From Shimia ponticola (GTDB lineage: Bacteria; Pseudomonadota; Alphaproteobacteria; Rhodobacterales; Rhodobacteraceae): DNA of 47,306 bases. Location: the NCBI RefSeq assembly GCF_007995215.1, contig NZ_VCDK01000011.1, positions 1 to 47,306 of the forward strand, in the 5' to 3' direction. Position numbers and translations under genes: made by a program. Position 1 is the first letter of the stretch. Each line of letters starts with the position of its first letter. The notes below the pieces were generated by a model. The model ran no database searches. It was not told the DNA's origin and saw nothing but the letters and a program-made list of their open reading frames with translations. Shown one piece after another: positions 26,511 through 34,607 of this stretch.

Positions 26511-27307
26511 GCGATTTCTGGGCCAGACGAAAAGCTGCCGTTGAGGCGGAAGCCCGTGCCGAGGAACAGGCGCGGGTTGATGCGTCCGAGGCTGAAGCCG
26601 AGGCAAAGCTGGCCGAGAAGACCGACGAAGAAATCCTGGCTGAGCTGAACTTGTGCGAGCCGGAGGAGCTGGAGACGCCCGAGGCCGTCCGCGCCTTTAT
26701 GGACAGCGCGGTGCCGCAACGGTTGAAAACGCGGGCGTTGCGTCGGTTGTGGCGGCTGAATCCTATCCTCGCTAATGTCGATGGGCTGGTCGATTACGGT
26801 GAGGACTTCACCGACGCGTCCTGTGTGATCGAGAACCTTCAGACAGCCTATCAAGTCGGCAAAGGCATGCTGGCCCATGTTGAGGCGCTGGCGGAGAAGG
26901 AAGCTACGAAAGAGGCGGCTTTGGCTGAGGCGGAAGTCGATGCGGAAGAAGTTGGAACCGAGTACCCGGACCAGCCGCAGGCTGGGTCACGCCCGACCCT
27001 CCCGTCGCACCAAGGGTGCGCTTCAAGCGCAACGGGAGGGCGTTCCGGCAATGTGGTTTTTCGTTCGGACGACATCGATGCTTCGGAGGCCGAGGCCAGC
27101 ACAACTGTTGCAAACGCCCACCCAGGGTCGGGCGCAGCCCAGCCTGCTACTGTTGCACCTGCGCAGTCCCGGCCCCCGAGCCGGGATCTGGTCGAAAGCG
27201 CTGCGCAAGAGGTCCCGGATCAGGTCCGGGACTTCGAAGAGAACGACGACGTGCCCGTCCGCGCACCCCGCCGCATGGCATTCACTTTCACCCCAACAAC
27301 TGCATGA
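26507..27307 (+). CDS. DUF3306 protein with repeat-expanded tail
   Basis: A 266-residue protein. Residues ~1-140 are the DUF3306 core (FWARRKAAVEAEARAEEQ; RLKTRALRRLWRLNPILANV; GLVDYGEDFTD). The rest is a low-complexity, probably disordered tail that ends RMAFTFTPTTA. The start codon is TTG at 26507, overlapping the DUF3305 stop. The tail is encoded by DNA with three separate palindromes (26997-27040, 27167-27186, 27212-27232), as if small repeat elements had inserted in frame. The ATGA overlap with torD shows the frame is kept open to its end. Function is unknown; it is tied to formate dehydrogenase by context. Confidence 0.83.
   Translation: MSDFWARRKAAVEAEARAEEQARVDASEAEAEAKLAEKTDEEILAELNLCEPEELETPEAVRAFMDSAVPQRLKTRALRRLWRLNPILANVDGLVDYGEDFTDASCVIENLQTAYQVGKGMLAHVEALAEKEATKEAALAEAEVDAEEVGTEYPDQPQAGSRPTLPSHQGCASSATGGRSGNVVFRSDDIDASEAEASTTVANAHPGSGAAQPATVAPAQSRPPSRDLVESAAQEVPDQVRDFEENDDVPVRAPRRMAFTFTPTTA
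26997..27040. repeat. Nested palindromic element inside DUF3306
   Basis: CCCTCCCGT (26997-27005) pairs with ACGGGAGGG (27032-27040). Inside lie CGCACC/GGTGCG (27006-27020) and GCGC/GCGC (27018-27030). It looks like a small mobile palindrome translated in frame. Confidence 0.5.
27167..27232. repeat. Two REP-like dyads inside DUF3306
   Basis: TCCCGGC/GCCGGGA (27167-27186) and GTCCCGGA/TCCGGGAC (27212-27232) resemble the short CCGGG palindromes scattered in alphaproteobacterial genomes. A related CCGGG/CCCGG dyad lies at 28230-28245. Confidence 0.45.
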
Positions 27308-27921
27308 GTGAGGATAAGATGACCGCCGCAGAAGCCATCGACATCGCTCCAGAAGATCGCCAGCGGGCTGATCTTTACAACTTCCTTGGTCTGCTTTTGA
27401 GCAACCCGCCGGATGAGCTTCTGATCGCGCAGGTCGCCGGGCTTGCAGGTGATGACAGCGAACTGGGCAAAGCCATCACCACATTGGCGAAACTGGCCAA
27501 GCTGTCGAAACCCAAGACGGTGCAGAGCGAATTCAATGCGCTGTTCATCGGTCTGGGTCGTGGGGAACTGCTGCCCTATGCCTCTTATTACCTGACCGGG
27601 TTCCTGAATGAGAAACCTCTCGCCACGCTGCGGCAGGACATGGCAGCGCGTGGTCTGGCGCGGGCGGCGAATGTCTTTGAACCCGAAGACAACATCGCCA
27701 GCCTGATGGAGATGATGGGCGCGATGATCGTGGGCCGCTTTGGCAGCCCCGCATCGCTGGAAACCCAACGCACCTTTTTCAACCGACATATCGCTCCTTG
27801 GGCGTCGCATTTCTTTGCGGACCTCGAAGGCGCGAAAACCTCTGTCTTTTACGCGCCGGTCGGCACCGTTGGTCGCGCGTTCATGGAGGTTGAAACCGAA
27901 GCCTTCCGCATGGCGGGCTAA
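27304..27921 (+). CDS. TorD-family chaperone for the molybdo/tungsto-enzyme
   Basis: A 205-residue cytosolic chaperone of the TorD/DmsD family. RADLYNFLGLLLSNPPDELL, EFNALFIGLGRGELLPYASY (the conserved E-x-x-x-LF and P-Y-x-S-x-Y region), and a C-terminal helix (FFNRHIAPWASHFFADLE) are typical. It should bind the Tat signal peptide of the catalytic subunit and guard cofactor insertion. The ATG at 27304 overlaps the DUF3306 stop. An in-frame ATG at 27319 has a better ribosome site (GAGG 5 nt upstream) and may be the true start. It is followed by the small Tat protein gene. Confidence 0.88.
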   Translation: MSEDKMTAAEAIDIAPEDRQRADLYNFLGLLLSNPPDELLIAQVAGLAGDDSELGKAITTLAKLAKLSKPKTVQSEFNALFIGLGRGELLPYASYYLTGFLNEKPLATLRQDMAARGLARAANVFEPEDNIASLMEMMGAMIVGRFGSPASLETQRTFFNRHIAPWASHFFADLEGAKTSVFYAPVGTVGRAFMEVETEAFRMAG

Positions 27922-28006
27922 GGCCAGGGGTCCGCACAAGACCCAACCACCGGCGGGCAACCGCCAAACACGAACCGAGAGCCAACCCAATAAAGGAGGA
28001 TCTCTC

Positions 28007-28204
28007 ATGACCAAGAAGACCGAAGCAGCTGGCAACAGCCGCCGCGATTTTCTGAAGATGGCTGCAACGACGGCGCCTTTGGCGGCGGTCGCGGTGGCAC
28101 AGGGCACCGCTGCGCAAGCAGAACCTGCCCAGCCTGATCTGTCGTCAGACAAGATGCAGGACACCGCGCATACGCGCGCCTACCTCGCGTCCGTCAAATT
28201 CTGA
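28007..28204 (+). CDS. Small Tat-signal protein of formate dehydrogenase loci
   Basis: A 65-residue protein that is almost all signal: SRRDFLKMAATTAPLAAVAV is a twin-arginine signal, followed by a short mature part ending in AHTRAYLASVKF. It matches the known family of short Tat targets found only in formate dehydrogenase regions (TIGR02811-like, from memory). AAAGGAGGA precedes the ATG at 28007. It lies between torD and fdhA, with 151 bp before fdhA. It may escort the catalytic subunit, but no role has been shown. Confidence 0.88.
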   Translation: MTKKTEAAGNSRRDFLKMAATTAPLAAVAVAQGTAAQAEPAQPDLSSDKMQDTAHTRAYLASVKF

Positions 28205-28355
28205 CGGCCAAGGTCTAAGCACCGCCTGCCCGGGACCAAGCCCGGACATGCATTCGAGCCCGAGCCGACTGGTTGCGTAACGCCCGACTGGCAAAGGCAC
28301 ATTCACATCACCAAGCGAGCTGGACGCTTAGTCCTGCAAGCAAGGGAGGATTAAC

Positions 28356-31256
28356 ATGCTTAGGAAAAAGACCAACGGGGTTGCGAGACGCCCCCAGCGG
28401 ACCTCGATCCTGTCGGAAGCCGCCAACGCTTCCGTTGACCGTCGCGCATTCCTGCGCGGGTCGGGCCTTGCGATCGGGGGTCTGGCGGCGATTGCCGCGA
28501 CAGGCGGCACCGTCACGCAGGCCAACGCAGCTGCTTCCGCCGCCTCTGGCGCGGTTGAGCTGAAGAAATCGGTTTGTACGCACTGTTCGGTCGGCTGTAC
28601 GGTCGTTGCCGAAGTTCAGGACGGCGTCTGGACGGGTCAGGAACCCGGCTGGGACAGCCCGTTCAACCTGGGTGCGCACTGTGCCAAAGGGGCCGCCGTT
28701 CGCGAACACGCGCATGGTGAGCGTCGCCTGAAATACCCCATGAAGAAAGAGAACGGCGAATGGGTTCGCATCTCTTGGGAGCAGGCGATCAACGAGATCG
28801 GCGACGGTATGATGTCGATCCGGGACGAAAGCGGTCCGGATTCGGTCTATTGGCTGGGCTCTGCGAAGCACAATAACGAGCAAGCGTATCTGTTCCGCAA
28901 GTTCGCGGCCTATTGGGGCACGAACAACGTGGATCACCAGGCGCGGATCTGTCATTCAACCACGGTGGCCGGTGTTGCAAACACCTGGGGCTACGGTGCG
29001 ATGACGAACTCGTACAACGACATCCACAACTCCAAGGCCATCTTCATCATCGGTGGTAACCCTGCCGAGGCGCACCCTGTGTCGCTCTTGCACGTGCTCC
29101 GCGCGAAAGAGCAAAACAACGCGCCACTGATTGTCTGTGACCCGCGTTTTACGCGGACCGCGGCCCATGCGGACGAATATGTTCGCTTCCGTCCCGGTAC
29201 AGACGTTGCATTGGTCTGGGGTATCCTATGGCACATCTTCGACAATGGTTGGGAGGACAAAGAGTTCATCCGCACCCGTGTCTGGGGCATGGACCAGATC
29301 AAGGAAGAAGTGGCCAAGTGGAACCCTGAAGAGGTGGAGCGTGTTACCGGCACCCCCGGTTCGCAGTTGCGCCGCGTGGCCCGTACGATGGCCAACAACC
29401 GTCCCGGCACCGTGATCTGGTGCATGGGTGGTACTCAGCACACCAACGGCAACAACAACACGCGCGCCTACTGTATCCTTCAGCTTGCGCTGGGGAACAT
29501 GGGCACGTCGGGTGGCGGCACCAACATCTTCCGCGGCCACGACAACGTGCAAGGTGCCACGGACCTTGGTGTTCTGTCCCACACGCTGCCTGGCTACTAT
29601 GGCCTGTCGGCAGGGGCATGGGCGCATTGGGCTCGTGTCTGGGACGAAGACCTCGATTGGCTGAAAGGCCAGTTCGCGACGACCACCGGCAAGGACGGCA
29701 AGGAAAAAGCCTTGATGAACCTGTCCGGTATTCCGGTGTCGCGCTGGATCGACGGTGTTCTGGAAGATCCCGAAAACACCGATCAGCCAAATCCTGTCCG
29801 CGCGATGGTGCTTTGGGGCCATGCTCCGAACTCGCAAACGCGGATGACGGAAATGAAGACGGCGATGGAGAAGCTGGACATGCTGGTCGTGATCGACCCG
29901 TTCCCAACTGTCTCTGCCGTGCTCCATGACCGTGAGGATGGCGTCTATCTCTTGCCGGCCTCGACCCAGTTCGAGACCTATGGCTCGGCCACCGCGTCAA
30001 ACCGGTCGCTGCAGTGGCGTGAGAAAGTCATCGACCCGCTCTTTGAGTCCAAGCCAGATCACGAGATCATCGGCCTGTTCTCGCAAAAGTTCGGTTTCCA
30101 TGACCGTATCTTCCGCAACATCGCGATCGAAGATGATGGCGTGACGCCAAACATCGAAGACACGACCCGTGAGATCAACGCAGGCATGTGGACGGTGGGT
30201 TACACCGGTCAGTCGCCAGAGCGGATCAAGCTGCACATGGCCAACCAGCACACCTTCGACCGCACCACGCTTCAGGCGGTGGGCGGACCTGCCGACGGTG
30301 ACTACTATGGTCTGCCATGGCCGTGCTGGGGAACTGCCGAGATGAACCATCCCGGTACGCCGAACCTCTATGATATGTCGAAGCCAGTCTCTGAAGGTGG
30401 TCTCACCTTCCGTGCGCGCTTTGGCGTTGAGCGAGACGGTGACAACCTTCTGGCCGAAGGGGTCTATTCTGCAGGATCGGAAATTCAGGATGGCTATCCT
30501 GAGTTCACGATGCAGATGCTGATGGACCTTGGCTGGGACGGTGATCTGACGGACGAAGAACGCGCCGCAATCGACGCGGTCGCAGGTCCGAAGACCAACT
30601 GGAAAACCGACCTGTCGGGCGGCATCCAGCGGGTCGCGATCAAGCACGAATGTGCGCCTTTCGGTAACGCGAAAGCCCGTGCAGTTGTGTGGACCTTCCC
30701 GGATCCGGTGCCGCTGCACCGCGAGCCTTTGTACACCAACCGTCGCGATCTGGTCGAAGACTATCCGACATACGAGGACCGTCACGCCTACCGGCTGCCG
30801 ACCCTCTATGCGTCGATCCAGAAAAACGACTACTCGAAGGACTATCCGATCATCCTCACATCCGGCCGTCTGGTCGAATACGAGGGCGGCGGCGACGAGA
30901 CACGGTCAAACCCGTGGCTTGCCGAGCTGCAGCAGGACATGTTCGTCGAGATTCACCCGCGTGACGCCAACAACCTTGGGGTTCGTGACGGCGCGCAGGT
31001 GTGGGTCGAAGGTCCAGAAGGCGGCAAGGTCAAAGTCATGGCCATGGTCACCGAGCGGGTCGGCGAAGGCGTTGCCTTCATGCCGTTCCACTTTGGCGGT
31101 CATTTCCAAGGCGAAGACCAGCGGTCCAAGTATCCGGAAGGCGCTGATCCGTATGTGTTGGGTGAATCCACCAACACGGCTCAGACCTACGGCTATGACT
31201 CAGTCACGCAGATGCAAGAGACCAAAGCGACTCTTTGCAAAATCAGCGTAGCGTAA
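28356..31256 (+). CDS. fdhA: Formate dehydrogenase catalytic subunit (Mo/W bis-pterin)
   Basis: A 966-residue periplasmic catalytic subunit. A Tat signal (VDRRAFLRGSGLAIGG, residues ~29-44) leads into a [4Fe-4S] domain with Cys74, Cys77, Cys81 (CTHCSVGC) and Cys109 (GAHCAKGA). The active-site pair is Cys199-His200 in ARICHSTTVAG, so this is a Cys enzyme and not a selenoprotein. Conserved molybdopterin-binding runs follow (IIGGNPAEAHPV; CMGGTQHTNGNNNTRA; GHDNVQGATDLG). The C-terminal pterin domain is complete. It oxidises formate to CO2 and passes electrons to FdhB and FdhC. GGGAGGA lies before ATG 28356. FdhD and cofactor synthesis genes are not on this molecule. Confidence 0.94.
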   Translation: MLRKKTNGVARRPQRTSILSEAANASVDRRAFLRGSGLAIGGLAAIAATGGTVTQANAAASAASGAVELKKSVCTHCSVGCTVVAEVQDGVWTGQEPGWDSPFNLGAHCAKGAAVREHAHGERRLKYPMKKENGEWVRISWEQAINEIGDGMMSIRDESGPDSVYWLGSAKHNNEQAYLFRKFAAYWGTNNVDHQARICHSTTVAGVANTWGYGAMTNSYNDIHNSKAIFIIGGNPAEAHPVSLLHVLRAKEQNNAPLIVCDPRFTRTAAHADEYVRFRPGTDVALVWGILWHIFDNGWEDKEFIRTRVWGMDQIKEEVAKWNPEEVERVTGTPGSQLRRVARTMANNRPGTVIWCMGGTQHTNGNNNTRAYCILQLALGNMGTSGGGTNIFRGHDNVQGATDLGVLSHTLPGYYGLSAGAWAHWARVWDEDLDWLKGQFATTTGKDGKEKALMNLSGIPVSRWIDGVLEDPENTDQPNPVRAMVLWGHAPNSQTRMTEMKTAMEKLDMLVVIDPFPTVSAVLHDREDGVYLLPASTQFETYGSATASNRSLQWREKVIDPLFESKPDHEIIGLFSQKFGFHDRIFRNIAIEDDGVTPNIEDTTREINAGMWTVGYTGQSPERIKLHMANQHTFDRTTLQAVGGPADGDYYGLPWPCWGTAEMNHPGTPNLYDMSKPVSEGGLTFRARFGVERDGDNLLAEGVYSAGSEIQDGYPEFTMQMLMDLGWDGDLTDEERAAIDAVAGPKTNWKTDLSGGIQRVAIKHECAPFGNAKARAVVWTFPDPVPLHREPLYTNRRDLVEDYPTYEDRHAYRLPTLYASIQKNDYSKDYPIILTSGRLVEYEGGGDETRSNPWLAELQQDMFVEIHPRDANNLGVRDGAQVWVEGPEGGKVKVMAMVTERVGEGVAFMPFHFGGHFQGEDQRSKYPEGADPYVLGESTNTAQTYGYDSVTQMQETKATLCKISVA

Positions 31257-31268
31257 GGAGGAAAGAGA

Positions 31269-31862
31269 ATGGCTAGAGCAAAGTTTCTCTGCGACGCCGA
31301 GCGCTGCATTGAATGCAACGCCTGTGTCACGGCCTGTAAGAACGAGCATGAGGTGCCTTGGGGCATCAATCGCCGCCGCGTGGTGACGATTCAGGACGGC
31401 AAGCCGGGCGAACGCTCGATCTCTGTCGCCTGTATGCACTGTTCGGATGCGCCGTGTATGGCGGTGTGCCCGGTCGACTGCTTCTATCAAAACGAAGAAG
31501 GCGTCGTCCTGCACTCCAAAGACCTCTGCATTGGTTGCGGTTACTGCTTCTATGCGTGCCCCTTCGGCGCGCCGCAGTTCCCGCAGGCGGGCAACTTTGG
31601 GTCGCGCGGCAAGATGGACAAATGCACCTTCTGTGCCGGTGGCCCGGAAGAGAACCACTCGACAGCCGAGTTCGCCAAATACGGGCGCAACCGGATTGCC
31701 GAGGGGAAGCTGCCCATCTGTGCTGAGATGTGTTCCACCAAGGCCCTGTTGGCGGGTGACGGCGACGTTGTGTCGGCGGTCTACCGCGAGCGTGTGGTCG
31801 CGCGCGGCTTCGGCTCGGGCGCATGGGGCTGGGGCACAGCCTATGATCAAAAGGACGGCTAA
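31269..31862 (+). CDS. fdhB: Formate dehydrogenase iron-sulfur subunit
   Basis: A 197-residue ferredoxin-type subunit with four Cys clusters for [4Fe-4S]: [46 protein letters not shown] and CTFC with a later [10 protein letters not shown]. It carries electrons from the catalytic subunit to the cytochrome b subunit. Unlike E. coli FdnH it is short and has no C-terminal membrane helix, so it must be held by FdhA and FdhC. It has no export signal and would leave the cell with FdhA through Tat. It lies 12 bp behind fdhA with a strong AAGGAGG. Confidence 0.94.
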   Translation: MARAKFLCDAERCIECNACVTACKNEHEVPWGINRRRVVTIQDGKPGERSISVACMHCSDAPCMAVCPVDCFYQNEEGVVLHSKDLCIGCGYCFYACPFGAPQFPQAGNFGSRGKMDKCTFCAGGPEENHSTAEFAKYGRNRIAEGKLPICAEMCSTKALLAGDGDVVSAVYRERVVARGFGSGAWGWGTAYDQKDG

Positions 31863-31878
31863 GGCCTGATCCTTTTTG

Positions 31879-31902
31879 CCGGGGCCGCATTTGTGGCCCC
31901 GG
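31879..31902 (+). terminator. Hairpin between fdhB and fdhC
   Basis: CCGGGGCC/GGCCCCGG with a short loop lies 17 bp after the fdhB stop. It has no T run. It may stop part of the transcripts or protect the 3' end of the fdhAB message. Confidence 0.45.
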
Positions 31903-31913
31903 TTGGCCGTGGC

Positions 31914-32001
31914 GGCGGGGTAAACCCCGCCCTACGCCGTCTCAAATTGATGGCTATCCTTACGGCCACACCCCCATCCGTAGGGCGGGGTTCACCCCGC
32001 C
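31914..32001. repeat. REP-like inverted pair between fdhB and fdhC
   Basis: Two 23-nt arms (31914-31936 and 31979-32001) are inverted copies with one mismatch, 42 nt apart. Each arm is itself a GGCGGGGT/ACCCCGCC palindrome followed or preceded by CTACG/CGTAG. This is the shape of a REP-type doublet. It sits directly upstream of the fdhC ribosome site. Confidence 0.65.
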
Positions 32002-32027
32002 AGCTTCATTCTTTCTGGGAGCCTCCC

Positions 32028-33224
32028 ATGACCCGCCTGATCGTCCTGATCACTGCCCTTTTTCTCGCTCTTCCTGTGATGGCTCAGGAGGCCGCGCCTG
32101 CCCCTGACCGTTCGGCCACCGGTGGAGCGCAAACACTGGAAGACATCATGGCCCGGCAACGGGGCGAAACCATCGACGACAGTTTCCGCCGCAACAACAC
32201 GGGCGACGGCAACTCTGCCGCCGATATTGCGGCGCAACTTGGCACTTTGGGCGGGGCATCAGACCCCGATCTGTGGCGCGCGCTGCGTTATGACAGTGCC
32301 GAAGTGACAGTTTCTGCTGGGGGCGATGTGGCCAAGACGCTCGTCCAGTCGGGCGGCATGGCTTGGTACGAATTCCGGCAAGGACCGCTGAAGACATATG
32401 GCGGCTGGCTCTTGCTGGGTACGATTGGCGCGCTGATCGTGTTCTTTGTTCTCCGCGGTCGCATCCCCGTGGATGGAGAACTGACGGGTCGCACCGTGAC
32501 GCGGTTCAAAGCGGTCGAACGCTTTGCGCACTGGCTGCTGGCCGGGTCGTTCATCCTGTTGGGCGTCACCGGGCTTTTGGTGCTGTTTGGTCGCAAATTC
32601 ATCGCGCCGACCTTTGGGCATGAGGTCAACGCCTTCATTCTGACCGGGTCAAAATTCATCCACAACAACGTGTCTTGGGCGTTCATGATCGCTCTGGCCA
32701 TGGTGTTTGTCTTCTGGGTTGTTCACAACCTTCCAGATCGCACCGACATCAAATGGATTGCGCAGGCAGGCGGCATTGTCGGCAATGCGCACCCGCCAGC
32801 GAAAAAGTTCAACGCGGGCCAAAAGGTCATCTTCTGGTCGGTCATCCTTTTGGGCGGCTCCATCAGCCTGTCGGGTCTGTCGCTGTTGTTCCCGTTCGAG
32901 CTTCCGCTTTTTGCAAAAACCTTTGCCCTTTTGAATGACACTGGGCTTCCCGAACTTGCCGGTTTTGGCACTTTGCCGACCGCGCTGTCACCGCAAGAAG
33001 AGATGCAGTTCGCATCTGCTTGGCACGCCATCGTCAGCTTCGTGCTGATGGCGATCATCATTGCGCATATCTACATCGGCTCTGTCGGGATGGAGGGGGC
33101 TTATGATGCCATGGGTTCCGGCGAGGTGGACGAGGCATGGGCGCATCAGCACCATTCGCTTTGGCTGGAAGAGATGAAGGCCAAAGAGAAATCGCCGGAC
33201 TCCAACGCGACACCTGCCGAGTAA
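32028..33224 (+). CDS. fdhC: Formate dehydrogenase cytochrome b subunit (gamma)
   Basis: A 398-residue membrane subunit. An N-terminal signal-like helix (LIVLITALFLALPVMA) precedes a ~100-residue periplasmic stretch (ARQRGETIDDSFRRNNTGDG) that is an extension of this gamma subunit type. A helix near residue 130 and the b-type diheme core follow (FKAVERFAHWLLAGSFILLG; FIHNNVSWAFMIALAMVFVF; SAWHAIVSFVLMAIIIAHIY), with His residues placed as heme ligands. It passes electrons to quinone. The ATG at 32028 has GGGAG upstream; the longer frame begins in the repeat element. WD40-cytochrome c follows after 3 bp. Confidence 0.92.
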   Translation: MTRLIVLITALFLALPVMAQEAAPAPDRSATGGAQTLEDIMARQRGETIDDSFRRNNTGDGNSAADIAAQLGTLGGASDPDLWRALRYDSAEVTVSAGGDVAKTLVQSGGMAWYEFRQGPLKTYGGWLLLGTIGALIVFFVLRGRIPVDGELTGRTVTRFKAVERFAHWLLAGSFILLGVTGLLVLFGRKFIAPTFGHEVNAFILTGSKFIHNNVSWAFMIALAMVFVFWVVHNLPDRTDIKWIAQAGGIVGNAHPPAKKFNAGQKVIFWSVILLGGSISLSGLSLLFPFELPLFAKTFALLNDTGLPELAGFGTLPTALSPQEEMQFASAWHAIVSFVLMAIIIAHIYIGSVGMEGAYDAMGSGEVDEAWAHQHHSLWLEEMKAKEKSPDSNATPAE

Positions 33225-33227
33225 CCT

Positions 33228-34460
33228 GTGCGCGCGCTGTTACTCCTGCTTGCGCTGGCATCCCCGGTTGCGGCGCAGGATTTCACCACGTTCAAAGGCC
33301 ATGGCGGTCCGATTATGGGGCTGGCCGTGGCACCGGACGGGCAACTGGCCAGCGCATCATTTGATAATGCGCTGGGTCTGTGGTCTGACGGCGAACCGAC
33401 TTGGCTGGATGGCCATGATGCAGCGGTGACTGCCTTGGCCTTTGACGCCGAAAATAGGCTCTATTCCGGCTCGGATGACTTCTCGGTCCGGGCGTGGGGG
33501 CCGGATCAGGTGCTGGGCCAACACAAAGGCAAAGTAACCTCAATCGCTGTGCAGGGCGATCGCGTGGCCAGCGGGTCGTGGGATGGGAGTATCCTGCTCT
33601 GGCAGGATGGGGGTGTTTCAGAGCTGGCCTATCCCGGTGCAGGTGTGAATGCGGTCGCCTGGGATGGCGATGCGCTAATAGCCGCGACCTCAGCCGGCGT
33701 GATCTGGCGCTATGAAGGGGAAAACCGCCTGCCATTGGCCAAGCACGGATTTGGCGTGAACCGGCTAATTGTTGGCGAAGGCTGGCTGGCCTATGGGGCC
33801 GTGGATGGCGGGACGCGGGTCATTGATGTTGTCAGTGGGCAACCGTTCAAGGACTTCACACTTGACCGCCGACCGATCCTGTCGATGGCCTACCACGCGG
33901 AAACAGATCAGCTCGCCGTTGGGGACGGTCATGGCTATATCATGATGATAGACACCGAACAGTGGCGGATCGCGCGTGATTTTCGCGCCGCGCGCCAGGG
34001 GCCCGTCTGGGCGCTGGCGTTTTCGCCGGATGGGCGGACGATCTATGCAGGCGGGCTGGACGATGTGATCTATGCGTGGCCCGTCGCGCTGCTCGATGAA
34101 TTTGACGCCGCCATTGATGGCGAGCGCAGCTTCTTGCGCGACGCGGAATCCATGCCCAACGGTGAACGGCAGTTCATGCGCAAATGCTCGATCTGTCATG
34201 CGCTGACAGAGGGACCATCCCGCAAGGCGGGGCCGACCCTGCACAAGGTGTTCGGGCGCAGGGCAGGGACCGTGCCGGGGTACACCTATTCGGACGCCCT
34301 GACCGGTTCTGACATCATCTGGTCAGACGCCACCATCGACGCGCTTTTTGACGAAGGTCCGGATCACTACATACCCGGATCCAAAATGCCGATGCAGGTC
34401 ATCGCGAAACCTTCGGATCGCGCCGACCTGATCCAATATCTACAAGACGCCACATCCTAG
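33228..34460 (+). CDS. WD40 beta-propeller fused to cytochrome c, periplasmic
   Basis: A 410-residue exported protein beginning with a GTG and a signal peptide (RALLLLLALASPVAAQ). About residues 20-300 are WD40-type repeats (FKGHGGPIMGLAVAPDGQLA; LDGHDAAVTALAFDAENRLY; SVRAWGPDQVLGQHKGKVTS; VWALAFSPDGRTIYAGGLDD). The C-terminus is a class I cytochrome c with CSICH at 320-324 and a Met ligand in PGSKMPMQV. It follows fdhC by 3 bp and is in the same operon. It could take electrons from the dehydrogenase or sense its redox state; this is inference. The fusion is unusual and both parts look complete. Confidence 0.85.
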   Translation: MRALLLLLALASPVAAQDFTTFKGHGGPIMGLAVAPDGQLASASFDNALGLWSDGEPTWLDGHDAAVTALAFDAENRLYSGSDDFSVRAWGPDQVLGQHKGKVTSIAVQGDRVASGSWDGSILLWQDGGVSELAYPGAGVNAVAWDGDALIAATSAGVIWRYEGENRLPLAKHGFGVNRLIVGEGWLAYGAVDGGTRVIDVVSGQPFKDFTLDRRPILSMAYHAETDQLAVGDGHGYIMMIDTEQWRIARDFRAARQGPVWALAFSPDGRTIYAGGLDDVIYAWPVALLDEFDAAIDGERSFLRDAESMPNGERQFMRKCSICHALTEGPSRKAGPTLHKVFGRRAGTVPGYTYSDALTGSDIIWSDATIDALFDEGPDHYIPGSKMPMQVIAKPSDRADLIQYLQDATS

Positions 34461-34470
34461 GAGTGAGGCT

Positions 34471-34596
34471 ATGAAACCCATGATCACAGGCTTTATCGCC
34501 ATTATCATCATATCGGCCGCGGCATATGTCGTTCTGGGAGAAGCCGGGTTTTCCTCGTCAGAGGTTTATTCAAGCGATAACGTGAGGCTCGACTAA
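34471..34596 (+). CDS. 41-residue membrane peptide
   Basis: This small gene reads MKPMITGFIAIIIISAAAYV and then a short polar tail ending SSDNVRLD. A single membrane helix covers residues 5-22. GGAGTGAGG precedes the ATG, 10 bp after the WD40-cytochrome stop. The stop is followed at once by the ribosome site of the response regulator gene, so it is embedded in the operon. The placement and good ribosome site support a real gene. Function is unknown. Confidence 0.65.
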   Translation: MKPMITGFIAIIIISAAAYVVLGEAGFSSSEVYSSDNVRLD

Positions 34597-34607
34597 GGAG
34601 AATGGTC

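Noticed and set aside
28356-31256. Selenocysteine in the formate dehydrogenase
   Set aside because: The active-site codon at 28950-28952 is TGT (Cys199). No in-frame TGA is present.
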